Assembly: GCA_944472155.2 (NCBI GenBank)
Contig: OX235277.1
Coordinates: 23,260,804 to 23,324,803, forward strand
Direction of reading: 5' to 3'
Source: Trichobilharzia szidati
Lineage: Eukaryota > Platyhelminthes > Trematoda > Strigeidida > Schistosomatidae
DNA: 64,000 nt
Shown: positions 47,291-59,527 of the stretch, one piece after another
How positions within the stretch are numbered: the first letter of the stretch is position 1
Layout: every line of letters starts with the position of its first letter
Made by a program: the position numbers and the translations under genes
Notes under the pieces: generated by a model
Told to the model about the DNA's origin: nothing
The model's input: only the letters and a program-made list of their open reading frames with translations
The model's database searches: none

Positions 47291-47957
47291 ATCTTCACAG
47301 TTCGAAATCACATCAGTAAAACTGAGATTTCATTAAATACAACAATACTAAAATCAACCGTATACGTTCCAGGGATTCCACTTAGGAAGAAACGGATGAA
47401 ACGATATTTCAACATAAAGAAAACAGCTACTCAGTCAAGGAATCGAAAAAGAAAAAACGAAAACTTCATATTTCTGAGAAAAAAAATTCATACTTAAAAA
47501 AGAAGCGTTGTTATTAAAAAAGATAACTCGAAAGAAGCAGCGAACACGGCCTCCTCTTAAGATGAGTCATTTTATTTTCAGAATGCAAACAACATCTCTT
47601 CTCAAATTTGCTCTCTTTATAACGCATACTATCCCATATAAATTACTTCAGTGTCAACCTCGAAACATCACATTGTTTTCCAGTATTCTCATTAGTGGGC
47701 AGTTGACTGTTTTCTGATTTCTGAAAGTGAAATTACTGATTTTAAAAGGAGCGCGTTTTTACTGCATTTATCATGTCATCTATATTCATAGCAAGGTTTC
47801 TATTTTAAGTACGAAGTGATTTTTATTTCTCACACAGTCGCTTTTCCTTTTTCATGTGAGCACCGATGAAAAATGAGGTGGGTTGAGAGTTGAGTAATAC
47901 GATTTATTTCACTTTATTGTGAAATTGAAGTTCTCATGTAAATCAAATGTAACGGCG

Positions 47958-48222
47958 TATTCAAGAACACTATCCTGCATGGTTACGAAAAGGTGGAAGT
48001 GGAGCAATAAGAAGCGCGATCATTGAACACCTGGTCGATAATGATCACCCTATCTCTATAGCCTCCGCCTTCAAAGTCATCTACAAGGCAAAGAGTAATT
48101 TACCGAAATCATTACGTACCCGACTCATCTGTATTGCTGAAGCTTTGGCTATCGAAACAGAAAAGCCAGATCTCTGTGTACAGAGGAAGTTCGTTCAACC
48201 CCTCCAACTTTCATGGTCTTAA
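47958..48222 (+). pseudogene. PLE GIY-YIG domain, C-terminal part
   Basis: An uninterrupted frame of about 88 codons ends at TAA (48220-48222). Blocks are 'RIQEHYPAWLRKGGSGAIRS', 'IIEHLVDNDHPISIASAFKV', 'IYKAKSNLPKSLRTRLICIA' and 'EKPDLCVQRKFVQPLQLSWS'. This is the best-preserved coding piece of the subfamily. The upstream GIY and YIG strands are absent. Confidence 0.9.
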
Positions 48223-48755
48223 TCCCTCTATGCTAAAGTATGGTAATCCTCAATCATATTTTAGCTCTACCAATTTTTCATTTTTTTCATTTTTGTCTAT
48301 TCACTTTGTATACTCTTCCTTATTAAGTCAATTGTTACTATTACTACTCTCACTTTTAATTGTCCCCGGTATTATTTCACTTGTTCCACTTGTCATTCTA
48401 AATCAATTCCTTTATGCAACATTAAATTCCATGCTATTAAATTTCACACAACATTACGTAACGTTTTTATTTTTTCGATTTGTCTACTAATCTTATAATT
48501 GCACACCTTTTTCAAGTTCTATCCATCCTATGAATTATTCTATATATGACATTAATTTGCTTTGCCACTTGACATTTAACTACGATTATAATCACGAACA
48601 TTTTAGTTTTAATTACATTTCATATTATTATTATTTAATGCATTCACACCTATGATTCCAACCCCTCACCGGATATAACTTCTTAAAAACCACATATATA
48701 CGATTGTACAGCTTGATGATAAATTCGTTGAAAAGAGTCTCTTCGCTGAATCATT
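48223..48755 (+). other. PLE 3' UTR with terminal motif
   Basis: Pyrimidine-rich non-coding region homologous to the complement of 2605-3090. The terminal motif lies at 48701-48752: GATTGTACAGCTTGATGATA, then AAGAGTCTCTTCGCTGAATC. It contains the short self-complementary AAGAGTCTCTT. The 118-codon frame at 48134-48490 runs from the coding end into this UTR in another frame and is not real. Confidence 0.8.
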
Positions 48756-49087
48756 TGTTTTGATTTTCTGTATTCAATATACTCACATATACTGTGAACA
48801 TTCTTTGAATCATCATTAAATACTCTTTGACTGCCATTGAAGGTATGTAGAATTTATTCCGTGTATTGGTTTGTAGGGATTTGACTAATTGGTTGCAAGA
48901 TTTCATCTTCAGTTGACATCGGTTGTCAGTCATTGACACTCCTGTGAATTCTGAACAGCTGTTTCGACCTTGCTTCGGGTTATTTGCCAACACTCACTCT
49001 CCAAGGTTCTAACTCAGTTCCTTCTTTTACAAGATTTAGGAGTTTGACCACCAACTCTAATCTCAGTACTTGAACGCAGTGTATTTC
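48756..49087. other. No gene recognised
   Basis: Between the PLE 3' end and the inverted repeat. An 80-codon minus frame here has no recognised domain. Confidence 0.45.
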
Positions 49088-49167
49088 AACATTTAGAAAG
49101 CAGAAGGATTGAGCGAAGAAATATATACTTTTCAATTAGATCCTTGTATTTGGCTCTACTCTAATAT
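49088..49167 (+). repeat. Left arm of 80-bp inverted repeat
   Basis: Starts AACATTTAGAAAGCAGAAGG. It is a near-perfect inverted match of 49520-49597, with only a few substitutions and a 2-nt length difference. It contains CTTTTCAATTAGATCC, related to the arms at 16216-16280 and 16759-16822. Confidence 0.92.
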
Positions 49168-49519
49168 TTTTTAAATATTTTTTCTGACTACTTCATTGTC
49201 AATGACATGTTATCCTTGTAAAATTATTTTATTCTTATGCAAACTTCATCCTTAGTTACAAGTTATCACTGTCTGAATCGTTGTATTTTTGCTCCAACAA
49301 TCCTTCACGTAATCAACGTGCACACACTCTTATTACTTAAATACTTTTATTCTTCCTAAATTATGCATTATGCAATCCTCGTGTTGTAATCATTCCTACC
49401 GTTCCTTCATTAATTACCACTCGTCACTTTGACATGTTGATACTGACTAATTTCTGTTCAAAAATATCACCACTTGATTGGTAAACTGTTGTATATTGAA
49501 ATGAAAGTGATGTTCACAT
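49168..49519. other. Loop of the inverted repeat
   Basis: About 350 bp of AT-rich, pyrimidine-leaning sequence without a reading frame, stylistically like the PLE 3' UTRs. Confidence 0.45.
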
Positions 49520-49597
49520 ATATTAGAGTGAAGCCAGATACAAGGATCTAATTGAAAAGTAAATATTTTTGCTCAATCCTTCTGCTTTCTAAATGTT
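49520..49597 (-). repeat. Right arm of 80-bp inverted repeat
   Basis: Reverse complement of 49088-49167. The high identity implies recent origin or conversion compared with the worn elements around it. Confidence 0.92.
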
Positions 49598-52500
49598 TAA
49601 AGGGAGATTTTTTCTATATTTGAACAATCTCAAAAAATTGAAACTATCAATTATCACAGAACTAAATAAATTGAAGTTAGATACTGCAAGTCGTCAATGT
49701 TTAAAATGGCATGTCGTAAGAGGGTGTAGATATCGATTAACCTGTGTATTAGAGAGAGAAATAGAAAATAGAATAGAACAAAAGGTTATGTAAAAGCGTT
49801 ATTCTTCAACTCTGCTTATTAATGCAAACACATGTTTTTTCGTATATTATATCCACTGTCATTTGTGAAATGAAAAACTCAATGATAGCAAGTCATCGAT
49901 GACTCATCTCTACTAGCCTAATCGACTTCAAGTCACTGCTAAGTGCTGTGTTTTATAAAGATGAGGGTGTGTTTTGGTACATACGTTGTCTGGCTTAATT
50001 CTGCTACCTAAACTTCTGACATCTGGCAAATTAAATATGAACAACTACTTTCTTTTCATGTAATTCGTAGATGAATATGGACCATCACTAATGTTCCTGG
50101 GGTATTTAAGCACCACATACGCTATTCCATGATCGTGCCTAATAACTCACTTCAAAGTGTGATACCTAACCACAATTGCCTTATGCCTGAAGATTAAGTT
50201 ATGGCATATAGCTGTTTCAGCGAAAAAAGTGGTCCAAGAGAAATAAAATATCACGTTCTTCATTCACATTAAGAGTAGTAAAACGATCTTCATATGAACC
50301 ATAATTTGACAAATTTTATGTCAAGTGAAATTGACAGACACCCTCTTGACGCAAACCAATTTGTATATTTATATATAATACCACATGGTTAAATGCTGTC
50401 TACTTTAAGGAGTTTCTACATTTCTTCAGTCAAACTGGCGCCTGTGACTTTCCGTATGCAACGATATCAGAGAATATCTACCGTGTCTTTGCACAACTAA
50501 TTTATGCCCTTCGGTCCCTATTGTGCTCACAGTAAACACTGAGTAGTGTAGCAAATGAGATAGAAAAGAAGAATGAAATCATGCAGATGAATTTATTTTT
50601 CATGTTTTAACCATTTTCTCTGTATTGACATGCATCGGTTGAAGCATAAGCTCAGTTAAAGTTTTAGATTTACATAATGATGAGTGAATCTCCCCTTTCA
50701 ATATCGATTTGAGTAAGGCTACATGATATCTTCTGTAATTATGATTGCTTCAACTATTTGAAGTCTTGAGATACAGGGCTAGGAAATTTTAATAGCCCTA
50801 GAAATTATTTTCGAAGAAAATACAGGAATAACGGTTATATTATATTCCCTTATGAAAATAATACGACATAGAGAACGTCGAAACACAATTTCACTTTACA
50901 CATTATTCTACTTACTCTCAGTAAGTAGCTCAAATGTTCGTAAAATAAATTTCTCAAAAGTGTAACTTATTCAATATATTTTTGCATGAATGTTGATGCA
51001 GACAACAGAACTTTTACACAAGTGAGCCATAGCATACGCTTATAAACACAAGTAAAATTCAAAATCATGTTCCAACAATTTTCAAGCATTTCATGATTCG
51101 ACCATGGTAGCGTGGACTAAATGTGGCCACGATTCCTGAATGTTACAGAAACAATCGTGTACATCATTTAGGGTGTACTCGAATGAATGCGTGTTACAGG
51201 TCTCATCGTATAATTGAATATTTTCATTTATTAGGAAAGATCGTTGCGATGACTGAGGTAGCCAGGCCACGAAAAGAGATGTCGCAAAGACAAATTATTA
51301 TCAAACATGATGTCGATGGATGACAAATTACCAGCAGCGGTGAAATGTGGTGGCCATATGGTTAACTGAAACCAAACTCTATTATATTCAATACATCATC
51401 AGTATATTCTATCATCTTACATGTATCAAATTTGCATTAGGCCTAATCCTTTCTTTCGTTTGCATATTTAGCACTCATATCTGACCTGCTCATCAGCTAA
51501 ATGTAACTGTATTATGAATTAAGGATAATCTAAATGAATTCAAAATGATGATAGCTCACTTATGGTCCTTATATTTCACTCATCCTTAGTAATTTTTAAT
51601 CTTTCACCATCACTCGTGTTGGTGGAAGAATTATCTCAGCCAGTGAATTCTTCCAATCTTATGACAGGACTTGCCTACAGATGAGTAGCTGACACACCAG
51701 CTACTTATTGTAAACAACACGCTACTCACACCTTATAGATTTCAATTCAAAATCCGCATCAGTTTAATAAATTTTGATTGTGTTTTTAGAAGACCGAGTC
51801 TTTATGCAAGAGCAGATACACTTACACAATACACTTTGAAAATTCTGATCACATATTCACTTATCGAATCAGGTACATGAAAAACAAGAGGTCAAATTGT
51901 ATTTAACTTTTCAGACTACTTTTGGTGACGTAATGAGATATGTACAGCCAAGTACAGTCAGGCTAAGTATAATGAATAAAAAGTAATATTATTCGACCAT
52001 TTTACTGTGACAGTTTTCATAAATACTGTCGAAAGCTGTTTCGATATCAATCTTGTGTTTATTATGAATAAAGTATTTTGCTATAGACAAAGTCGTCAGT
52101 CCACTACCTCAGCGTGTCTGTTTTTCAAAACACATGTAAATATCTTCTTTTACCACAACGCTCAAAGCGCATTTACATCTGACCGAGTACTTGTCATGCA
52201 CATGGTATAGTGTACACAATGCGACACGATCATTTGTGTAGTGCTGACGCTTGTGTAGAAGACTGCTTTCGACTTTAAATGATTATCAGATGGACTAAAA
52301 TGTAGGTTAAGACAGATGATTACATTTAGTCTATCTGGCATTTCTTATAATACATCATATATCCACATCTATTAAGTACGTTAGAGCCCAAATACATTCT
52401 GTATCAACAAATTCAGCTTTCGACCGGCTATGATACTCTGTTGAGGTAGGACCTAGAGGACCTAAAGTGTCTTAGTGACTTTCAAATTAAGGATATTTGT

Positions 52501-52954
52501 TGATGGGATAGAAAAAGCGAGTTTCAGTTTTCTTATATCACGACCGATCACTCGATTGCGTCATCGATCTAGTGTGAATTTTCCACAATAACTATATCAA
52601 CTTAGCATATATAAGTTATATTTAAGCACACAAACATCCATTTTCCATCAGACTGCGTTATGCATGTGTAGTTTGAAAATTAGTTCAAAATTGTGTTGTG
52701 CTTGAAAACACTGTAGCTAAATAAATCTGATCTTTAATAAATGGACTATGACAAGACTTATAGCCGATATTGTTTTTAGGATATTTATGAATATCAATCG
52801 GAGTTTGGCTAACTTTCAATATGCTCAAACGAGATAATTTCAGAAGTTCTTGTGATATTTTAATGTCACAAATGCACGATGGCAGTACTTATAGAATCTA
52901 GTAGAAATGCTTGTAATTCATAGTGAACGAGAAGCAATATCAAGTCAAACCACG
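49598..52954. other. No gene recognised
   Basis: The 66-codon frames at 49593-49793 and 51123-51323 have no recognised domain. The second lies in a slightly GC-richer patch (51100-51350) that may be an unrecognised repeat. Confidence 0.45.
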
Positions 52955-53150
52955 TGTTGTTATCAGTTAGAAAACCACTGGAATTTAGCGTGTAGTAAAC
53001 AGCTGTTTCTTTCTAGCTCGAAACTCATTGGCATCGTGTACTCACCGGGGTCCCAACTCAGGAACTTCTAGGTACAAGGCGAACTTGCAGATCACTTAAC
53101 CGCTGGGGACAGACTCAATTGCCCGCGAATTCGAATTTCTACCAGTTCTT
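52955..53150 (-). mobile_element. Hammerhead SINE, minus copy of divergent pair
   Basis: On the minus strand: leader 'GAACTGGTAGAAATTCGAAT', A-box region 'CCCAGCGGTTAAGTG', head 'GTTCGCCTTGTACC', B-box position 'GAGTTGGGACCCC' and 'GGTGAGTACACGATGC'. The ribozyme region is CCAATGAGTTTCGAGCTAGA then AAGAAAC, with CTGATGA mutated and GAAAC kept (53005-53009). The 3' body 'AGTGGTTTTCTAACTGATAA' is shared with the other copies. Confidence 0.75.
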
Positions 53151-53574
53151 TATTTAAGAGCGACTGACACCAGTCAATTTCATTGGCGAGTATTTTTCTC
53201 CACTTCTGCGTGGGTGATTCTCGCTGGTCAAAGCCGAATCCTTACAAGCTAACTATTGGAAAACAGTTTGTTGTTGACTACAATACATCGTTTATTCTGC
53301 TTTTATGGAAAAGTTCCTGAAAGAAAAGCTACATGAGCAACGTCTTCCAGTCGTGTGAACAGACTACATTGGTAATAAGCAAGAAATTGTACTGGAAAGA
53401 TCATCAGGTAGTCGGCGCAATATGGCCGCATTTGAAGTTGAAAAACATATCAAATAAATAATATGGAACTTGAAAACAGTCGTTTTTGACTAAGGTTGTT
53501 TCAAAAAGAGTTTTATGAATACATTCATTAACTACAGACACTCTTGCTGAGGTTACATGTTTTCATCATCACAC
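53151..53574. other. Spacer between divergent SINE copies
   Basis: Contains scattered short matches to SINE bodies ('CGCTGGTCAAAGCCGAATCC' near 53230, similar to text downstream of the 53.6-kb copy), but no ordered element. Confidence 0.4.
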
Positions 53575-53715
53575 TGGGATTCAAACCGGTGGGTGCGTAC
53601 TGCTGGAGAGTCCTAAACCAGGTCAAAACATCTATCCAGTACTCTCAGGCTTTCCACTGGTTCTCTAACTAATGTCACCTCATGATGAAATCCTGTAACC
53701 GATCAAATCCTTACA
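53575..53715 (+). mobile_element. Hammerhead SINE, plus copy of divergent pair
   Basis: It starts at the decayed B box ('GATTCAAACCGGTGGGTGCG'). The ribozyme site CTGGAGAGTCCTAAACCAGG then TCAAAAC has both CTGATGA and GAAA mutated. The 3' body follows with 'ATCTATCCAGTACTCTCAGG' and 'CCACTGGTTCTCTAACTAAT'. The tRNA head is lost. Confidence 0.75.
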
Positions 53716-54245
53716 AACCAACACTTGAAACTCTTGCTTAGGGTTTACTATTTCACAAATGCTAGCATATAAGTGCAGGAAAAATTTTAAGGTAGCTGTC
53801 AAGATGACATGTTGTCAGTTACGAAGGGGCTCTAAGGATGAAACGCGTCTCTCAGAAGTTGCAGTTATATAACCTATGAACAGGGTTTCAAATTCAAACA
53901 AAACAAATTTCAGTGGAGAGTGTGTCCATTTCGAAATGGATCAATTATTTATACCAAATTTGATAGTCCATAACCTCGACACAATCTACTCAAATCGTTG
54001 ATGTGCCCTATTCAATTGCATAAAGATGAAAAAAGTATTTCAGACCCCTACTAATTGCTTAAAAATTTGAGTTGGATCTAATCCATTATGTTATTCATCC
54101 TATCCTTGTTGATTCTATTGAGTTTCAGGTTCCCAAGTAATATCATTGTTAATCACACAACTGGTTGTGCTCAATACCAATTTCACATTATCCTAAAAGA
54201 CTTTTTGATATAAGTATAAAACGTGGGCACTGTGGTAGAGCATAA
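53716..54245. other. No gene recognised
   Basis: Nothing recognisable. Confidence 0.5.
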
Positions 54246-54345
54246 CTCCACTATGGATAAGATTTTATTTTGATCAATCACACAGTGTTGTACAGTAATA
54301 TTAACTGATGACGTTTCGAGCATAAACTATTGCTCATGATGATGA
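54246..54345 (+). repeat. Dispersed repeat, copy 2
   Basis: Homologous to 27481-27600. Contains CACACAGTGTT, TACAGTAATATT, CTGATGACGTTTCGAGCATA and ATTGCTCATGATGATGAG. A GAGCA/TGCTC hairpin is possible. Confidence 0.6.
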
Positions 54346-57300
54346 GTTAATAGTTAATCACGAGAAAAGGCATACTTTCTTCTAGTAAACTTTGTTCCTC
54401 ACCACTAGGAGCACAGCATTCCACTCTTTCCATTCACATAACAAAAATTAGATTACCGATCATACGTGGCAGATTATTGTTCAAAGATTTCTGTTCTATA
54501 CATATTTGTAGTGGAATTCCAGTCGCTGCTTACGAAGAATGCTATTGTATTTTCTTTTGTTGGCTAGTCAGAATTTTACTAACGTTTCAGGCCTCAAAAC
54601 ATTCATGAACACAGCACACTACTCATAAGTAGTTCGACTGTTGACTTCAATAATCTAATGAAATGAGCCAGCAATCATTATGGCAAATGCATGATACTTA
54701 TAAGAAAATCATAACGGGTAAGTTATTCTTCAAATTGCATAAACAAATGTGGTTGCTGTTCCTTACAATTTTAGTCAGTTGGAACAACCTGCTAATTAGT
54801 CAGTGAATACAGCACATCAGACAATATAGAAATATTGTCTTAGCATTAACTGAAGATCCAGGTGTATACTGTGTTGATCACAACATTCTGGGAAAAAATT
54901 TTAAAATGATATAACCAGTGAGTCCTTGAATACTTGTCTATTACAGGTCTCATTCCATCTATAGTTGTATATGGTACCCATTGGTAGAGTTATGTTGGGC
55001 GTAGTACCCAAGCACCTCGATAGCATGTCTCTTAGCACCTATAATAATGTTTCACATGCCAAGAAATAACTACCTGAAGCTTTATTCTGTCGCATTTAGT
55101 TAGTAATGTCCACTAAGTGTTCAAAACATAGACATTCACTATGACAAAGTTTGAAGAAGCAAATTGCGAGAATAGGTAGTGCTAGATCCCATTGGAAGTA
55201 AGTAGACCATGCAATATGAAGGATTGAAAAGGAAAGTATGAATAATTGATTCTGAGGAATTTGGTGGCTTTTTTATTTGTCTGGTTCTTAATTAGACGAG
55301 ACCAGTGTAAGATTAGACTGAAGACTTTGAGTTGCGACAGGTTCCGCTTTGTGAAGTGGAGAAATGTCGATACCACTGACGATATTTTGCGTTTATTTTG
55401 AAATAAAATCAGGAAATTAATGTTCCAAAATAAAGAAGTCACGGATTTTATAATTAACTGAATATAATACTCACTTATTGGGATAACGCACGAAAGGATA
55501 AACAGATGCACTAGAATTGCAAGGAAAGCAACAACGACAAGTAATATTCATTAAATCAACAGAATAAATACAAACTTCAGGACAAAGATATTGATCTATG
55601 GAATAAGAGATGGTTATTACAAAGTTAGATGAAATCTCTAATACAACCAAAAATAGTATCTACTGTCAGCCTTGGTAAAAAAATATCATTTTATACAGTT
55701 GAAAATCTACTGGTATTGATGAACACATTGAATGCGAATTTCTAATAAGCAAATCCATTGAATCAATTCTTGAACACAGTTAACTTCAAGTAACGAAATA
55801 CCGAGTTCAATATACTTCAATCTCAAACAAAATTAAAAAAGCCTAGTAAGAAACTGTGGTCTACATAAAAGAAAATAATTTCATAATGAACGTGTTATTA
55901 ATTGTCAGTTTCGATTCAACAACAAAATATAAGATTGTACAAGTGTAAAACTGGAAATATCTCAGTGATTGATTAGCCATATTACGTTTCATAGTTTTGT
56001 TGTTGATAAACTGCTAAAGAAATTGCTCAGTGAAATGATCTTCAATTCAACAGATGTTTGGCTTCGAAAAATGTCTGAAGTGCTTTGCTTCTATAGGATG
56101 AAGAGGCGTTTTCAGTATGAAGCTTTCATGTTGATGAATGGATAATTAGCTACTAAGTGGATTTCAGCATCGTTGATTTATATTTCAGGAATACATCATT
56201 ATCATTTCTCACAAAAGGTACACCCTGCTGTGTTTGAATTCTAGAGGGAGATTAGTTATTTAAAACGTGAAATTAGAAGATTTGGATGGTGAATATGTTT
56301 CACAGAAGTGAAGATGATGAATGGACTTTTCTGATTTGAACGATACACGGACTGGGTACAATTATTTAGAATAAGTTGTAAACTGAGAGTTCTACTGCTA
56401 ATCGAATAGCAGGGCGTGTCCAGTAGACTTACATTTACTCTATCAAACTTTATTCTGTTTTCACCAAATTTGGTTTACCTTTCGATGAAATTGTATGGAA
56501 TTCGCACCATTTGAACACAGAAATATATCTCACTTTTTCTGTGTGTTAGATGAGAAGAGTCAATTGAGCAATTCACGGGAAGATGACCGCGACTCCTGGC
56601 AGAGGAGACTTAATATACAAGGTGAATGACTGTATCATACAAGATTTGATAATATGTGGTGTACGTGCACGAAGAATGAATTGAACGACTTTTTCAGAAA
56701 GAGAGAATAAGAAATTCTTGAGTAATTTTCTGGTTCGATTTGACTATAGGCTTTCAAGCGTAAAAACCTTTTTTCTAATTTACTTTGATTTGAATTGTGT
56801 AGTATCATCGTTACATTAAAATTAATCCGGAATCGAAGGACCACAGGCATTTGAAAGTTAACGAAATGCGGCTTATCTTCCGTTTTCAGTGCACTAAGAT
56901 CTTCGTGAAAGTTTGTTAGTAATGAAATCCAAGATTGAGTAGATAATAATGCGAAGGCAAAAGCTCAATATCGCTCAATTCTCAGAGTTCTTTAAGTTTA
57001 AGAAATACACCACAGGCTGATATAGATTGATCACTTCTCAGCGTTAATTTTCGCGTATATTTTAATCGTAATAGAGAAAAGATTACTTGGAATTCCACTA
57101 TCCAATTACCATCCAACTTGTCAGTTTATCATAAGAATCTTCGTATTTTCTTGATATGATTGAAAGCTGAAATAATAATTTCGTTAAGATGAAATATAGA
57201 TGTCTTAGACAACTCTGTGGTCCAACAAATGCCTGTCTTCATAATCATCACAAACTAATGATTCATCTCACTACAGGTGCAGAGGACAATGTCGTCGTAC

Positions 57301-59289
57301 TTCTGCCTGAATCTCACATGTTGCGGCCACAATAGATTTACGAGGCTGTAATGACCTAATGTTTCATCGAATGCGAAATCTAGTAGCCTCTGAACGTTCC
57401 CTCTGCAGAGATGAACTCTTAATATAGAGTACTATGATTCAAAATTTATGAGGACTTCCATGTAATGGAATGTTATTATTCGTGTTCAATTGATTTACTT
57501 GAGAAGTTTTGATAGTCGTGATCACAGACTTCTGAAAATCACAGCAGAGGTGACCAACCTAGGTTGGAAACCAATCCATACAAAGTGGTGTTTCACAAAA
57601 AAGGGAAATAGCCATTGTTTCGAGTGAAATAAGCTTACCAATCTGATTCCATTGCAAGGATTTTGCGCATGGCGTCAACCTCTGGTGTTCTCAGCATCTT
57701 TATTTTGCTAAGTAAATTAACTTAACTATCTTGAACTGCCTTTATCTGTGTTCAAATATTTTCTGGATAAAGAGCTGGATATTACGTGTAGAACTCTCGA
57801 GACTGTTGTGTCTGCATCCTGTCTTTCTTTAGTTACGTGTTTGCCATAGAAAAAGCTTTGATTTTTCGCAGTAAACTTCTTCAGCCCTCTCTTTTTTGCT
57901 CTATGGATTCAAAAGAGCATCTCGTATTCGGTGTTAATCCTTGCAGTCGTTCAACTTCTGCTATCTTCGTTTCTAAAGTGATCTTCGGATGTCTGATTAC
58001 GGCTATTTCTTACCTTATTTTTCGTTTCTTCCTAAAGTGGTTATGTTGATTTCCTTCCAGCTTATTTTAGAGATATTCAGTGTTCCTCTGCTCACGTTAG
58101 CTCGGTGTCCTTCACGCTACGAACTGACAAGCGCTAGACTGTATGCACTGATTGTTGAAAAGAAGCAAATCACTGGATTCTCCACTGTCAGTCAAGGCAT
58201 GTTGATGAAAATTTTACGAAGGTTAATCTTGAGGGGATTGAACACGCTTTATTTTAAAGCGAAGTGACAATGTTCTTCCAAGTTATCTTCAAACATAAAA
58301 AGTAGTGAATGTGTGAAGAAGGTAGTGTCTTCACTCAAAAGAAAAAAATGAAACGGTTTGGAGGCATTGCAAAAATATTTACAAAACCTCTAGTATCCAA
58401 TTCTCTTATCAAATTTTCAATTTTATTTTATTATTTTCACAAATCGCTTATTTCTCTCAGGATTTTAAATGTATTTTGAAATTTGATTCTGTAGAAAGTT
58501 ATAAAATAGGCTTGATATCGTCTTATCTCACTTTATTGTAAAATAAAATCTCTCAGATAAATAAAATCAAAAACAAAGTCGAAATCTGTCACATTTACTC
58601 AGTCAAATTTCTTAAAATGTTTATCAAAAACGCCTCTACCAAAAATAGAATCTGCAGATATTTGATTCTTTAGAACAATCAGTACATGGATTTTATTGTC
58701 AATGTGTAGCTTAAGTAAAAACTGATTAATCGATGGAGTACGTGAATGTCCTTGCAAACAACGGTGGTTTTTATCGAATGGATCTAGTGATCAGAGATGT
58801 TGCCTTTTTTATTTTGCACTGCTTTTTCGAGTTGAGTGGTAGATTAGGTATGTGAAATTAGTAGTAGTAGCAATAACAAACTAAATGATTTAACATCAAC
58901 ATCATGAAATTTCATCATAAACTAGCAGTTTATGCGACATCATTTGTTACCTCAGGGACTTTCATCATTCACAACTAACTTATATGGGGTAGACTGATTC
59001 CGAATTGTTGATAACATGACAGTTTCAGTGTTATGTTCATCACAAAGCCAACTCAGCTGAAAGGAGAGGGGAAATCATGCCAGGCTTAATTCTTGTATCA
59101 TTTTCATAACAAGCGAGTTAACGAAACGCATTAAAACACTCAAAAGTTTACAGAAACGGTAACTACATCTTTATATAGGGTAATATTTTCATTCAATCAT
59201 TTGGTTGAAATCCAATGGTCAATGAAATTTTGCCTCACAGGTGACGTCCTTAAATCACTAGTTGACGGAATCGACAAGTATTGTGCCAC
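54346..59289. other. No gene recognised
   Basis: The interval 57200-58270 is GC-richer with overlapping 70- and 92-codon plus frames (57837-58267). Neither shows a recognisable domain. The minus reading there ('ITLETKIAEVERLQGL') is equally uninformative. An unidentified old retroelement is possible. Confidence 0.4.
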
Positions 59290-59527
59290 GATTTTTTTTA
59301 TCCTTCACGTTTTCCAGTGGAATATAGGGCTTCAAGCTAGTGTCTTGAAGTTTCTGTAGCAGTGTTTACTTTACAGGATGGGGTTGCTAGCCACATGCCC
59401 AACCTTTCCTCTTCACCAGCATTATTTCTGGCTTGGCGAGGTAAAGGAGTGCGTCGGCCGGGGTTCGAACCCCGTACCATGTGCATGGTTGGCGAGCGTT
59501 AAACCGCTGTGCCGCCGGCGCGTCAGC
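59290..59527 (-). mobile_element. tRNA-derived SINE with RTE-like 3' tail
   Basis: On the minus strand, acceptor-like GCGCCGG pairs with CCGACGC (one mismatch). The A box GGCACAGCGGTTTAACG and a perfect T arm with B box GGGGTTCGAACCCC are present. Body blocks are GACGCACTCCTTTACCTCGC, GGTTGGGCATGTGGCTAG and CAGAAACTTCAAGACACTAG. The tail is GAAGCCCTATATTCC then GAAGGATAAAAAAAATCG. It is full-length relative to the 1499-1742 copy and has a better-preserved head than that copy. I could not find a convincing target-site duplication. The plus-strand frame (59378-59629) is a shadow. Confidence 0.85.

Larger units (their letters stand above)
46905..48755 (+). mobile_element. Penelope-like element, partial and decayed
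   Basis: Plus-strand PLE with the order RT motif B to thumb (46905-47290), an unrelated-looking Lys-rich stretch (47300-47950), GIY-YIG C-terminal part (47958-48222) and 3' UTR (48223-48755). It belongs to the same subfamily as the minus-strand copy at 2605-3606, by 3' UTR similarity. N-terminal RT and the nuclease core are missing or unreadable. Confidence 0.85.

Noticed and set aside
47300..47560. Lys-rich nuclear-protein exon
   Set aside because: Poly-A/AG-rich sequence yields lysine codons in several frames, none clearly preferred, and it lies between two PLE remnants.
48134..48490. 118-codon plus frame as a membrane protein
   Set aside because: It runs out of frame through the PLE GIY-YIG end and its pyrimidine-rich 3' UTR, which creates the Leu/Phe/Ser-rich reading.
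57837..58267. Two overlapping plus-strand frames as a gene
   Set aside because: Different frames, no domain, and no conserved start or splice context; an unidentified old repeat is as likely.
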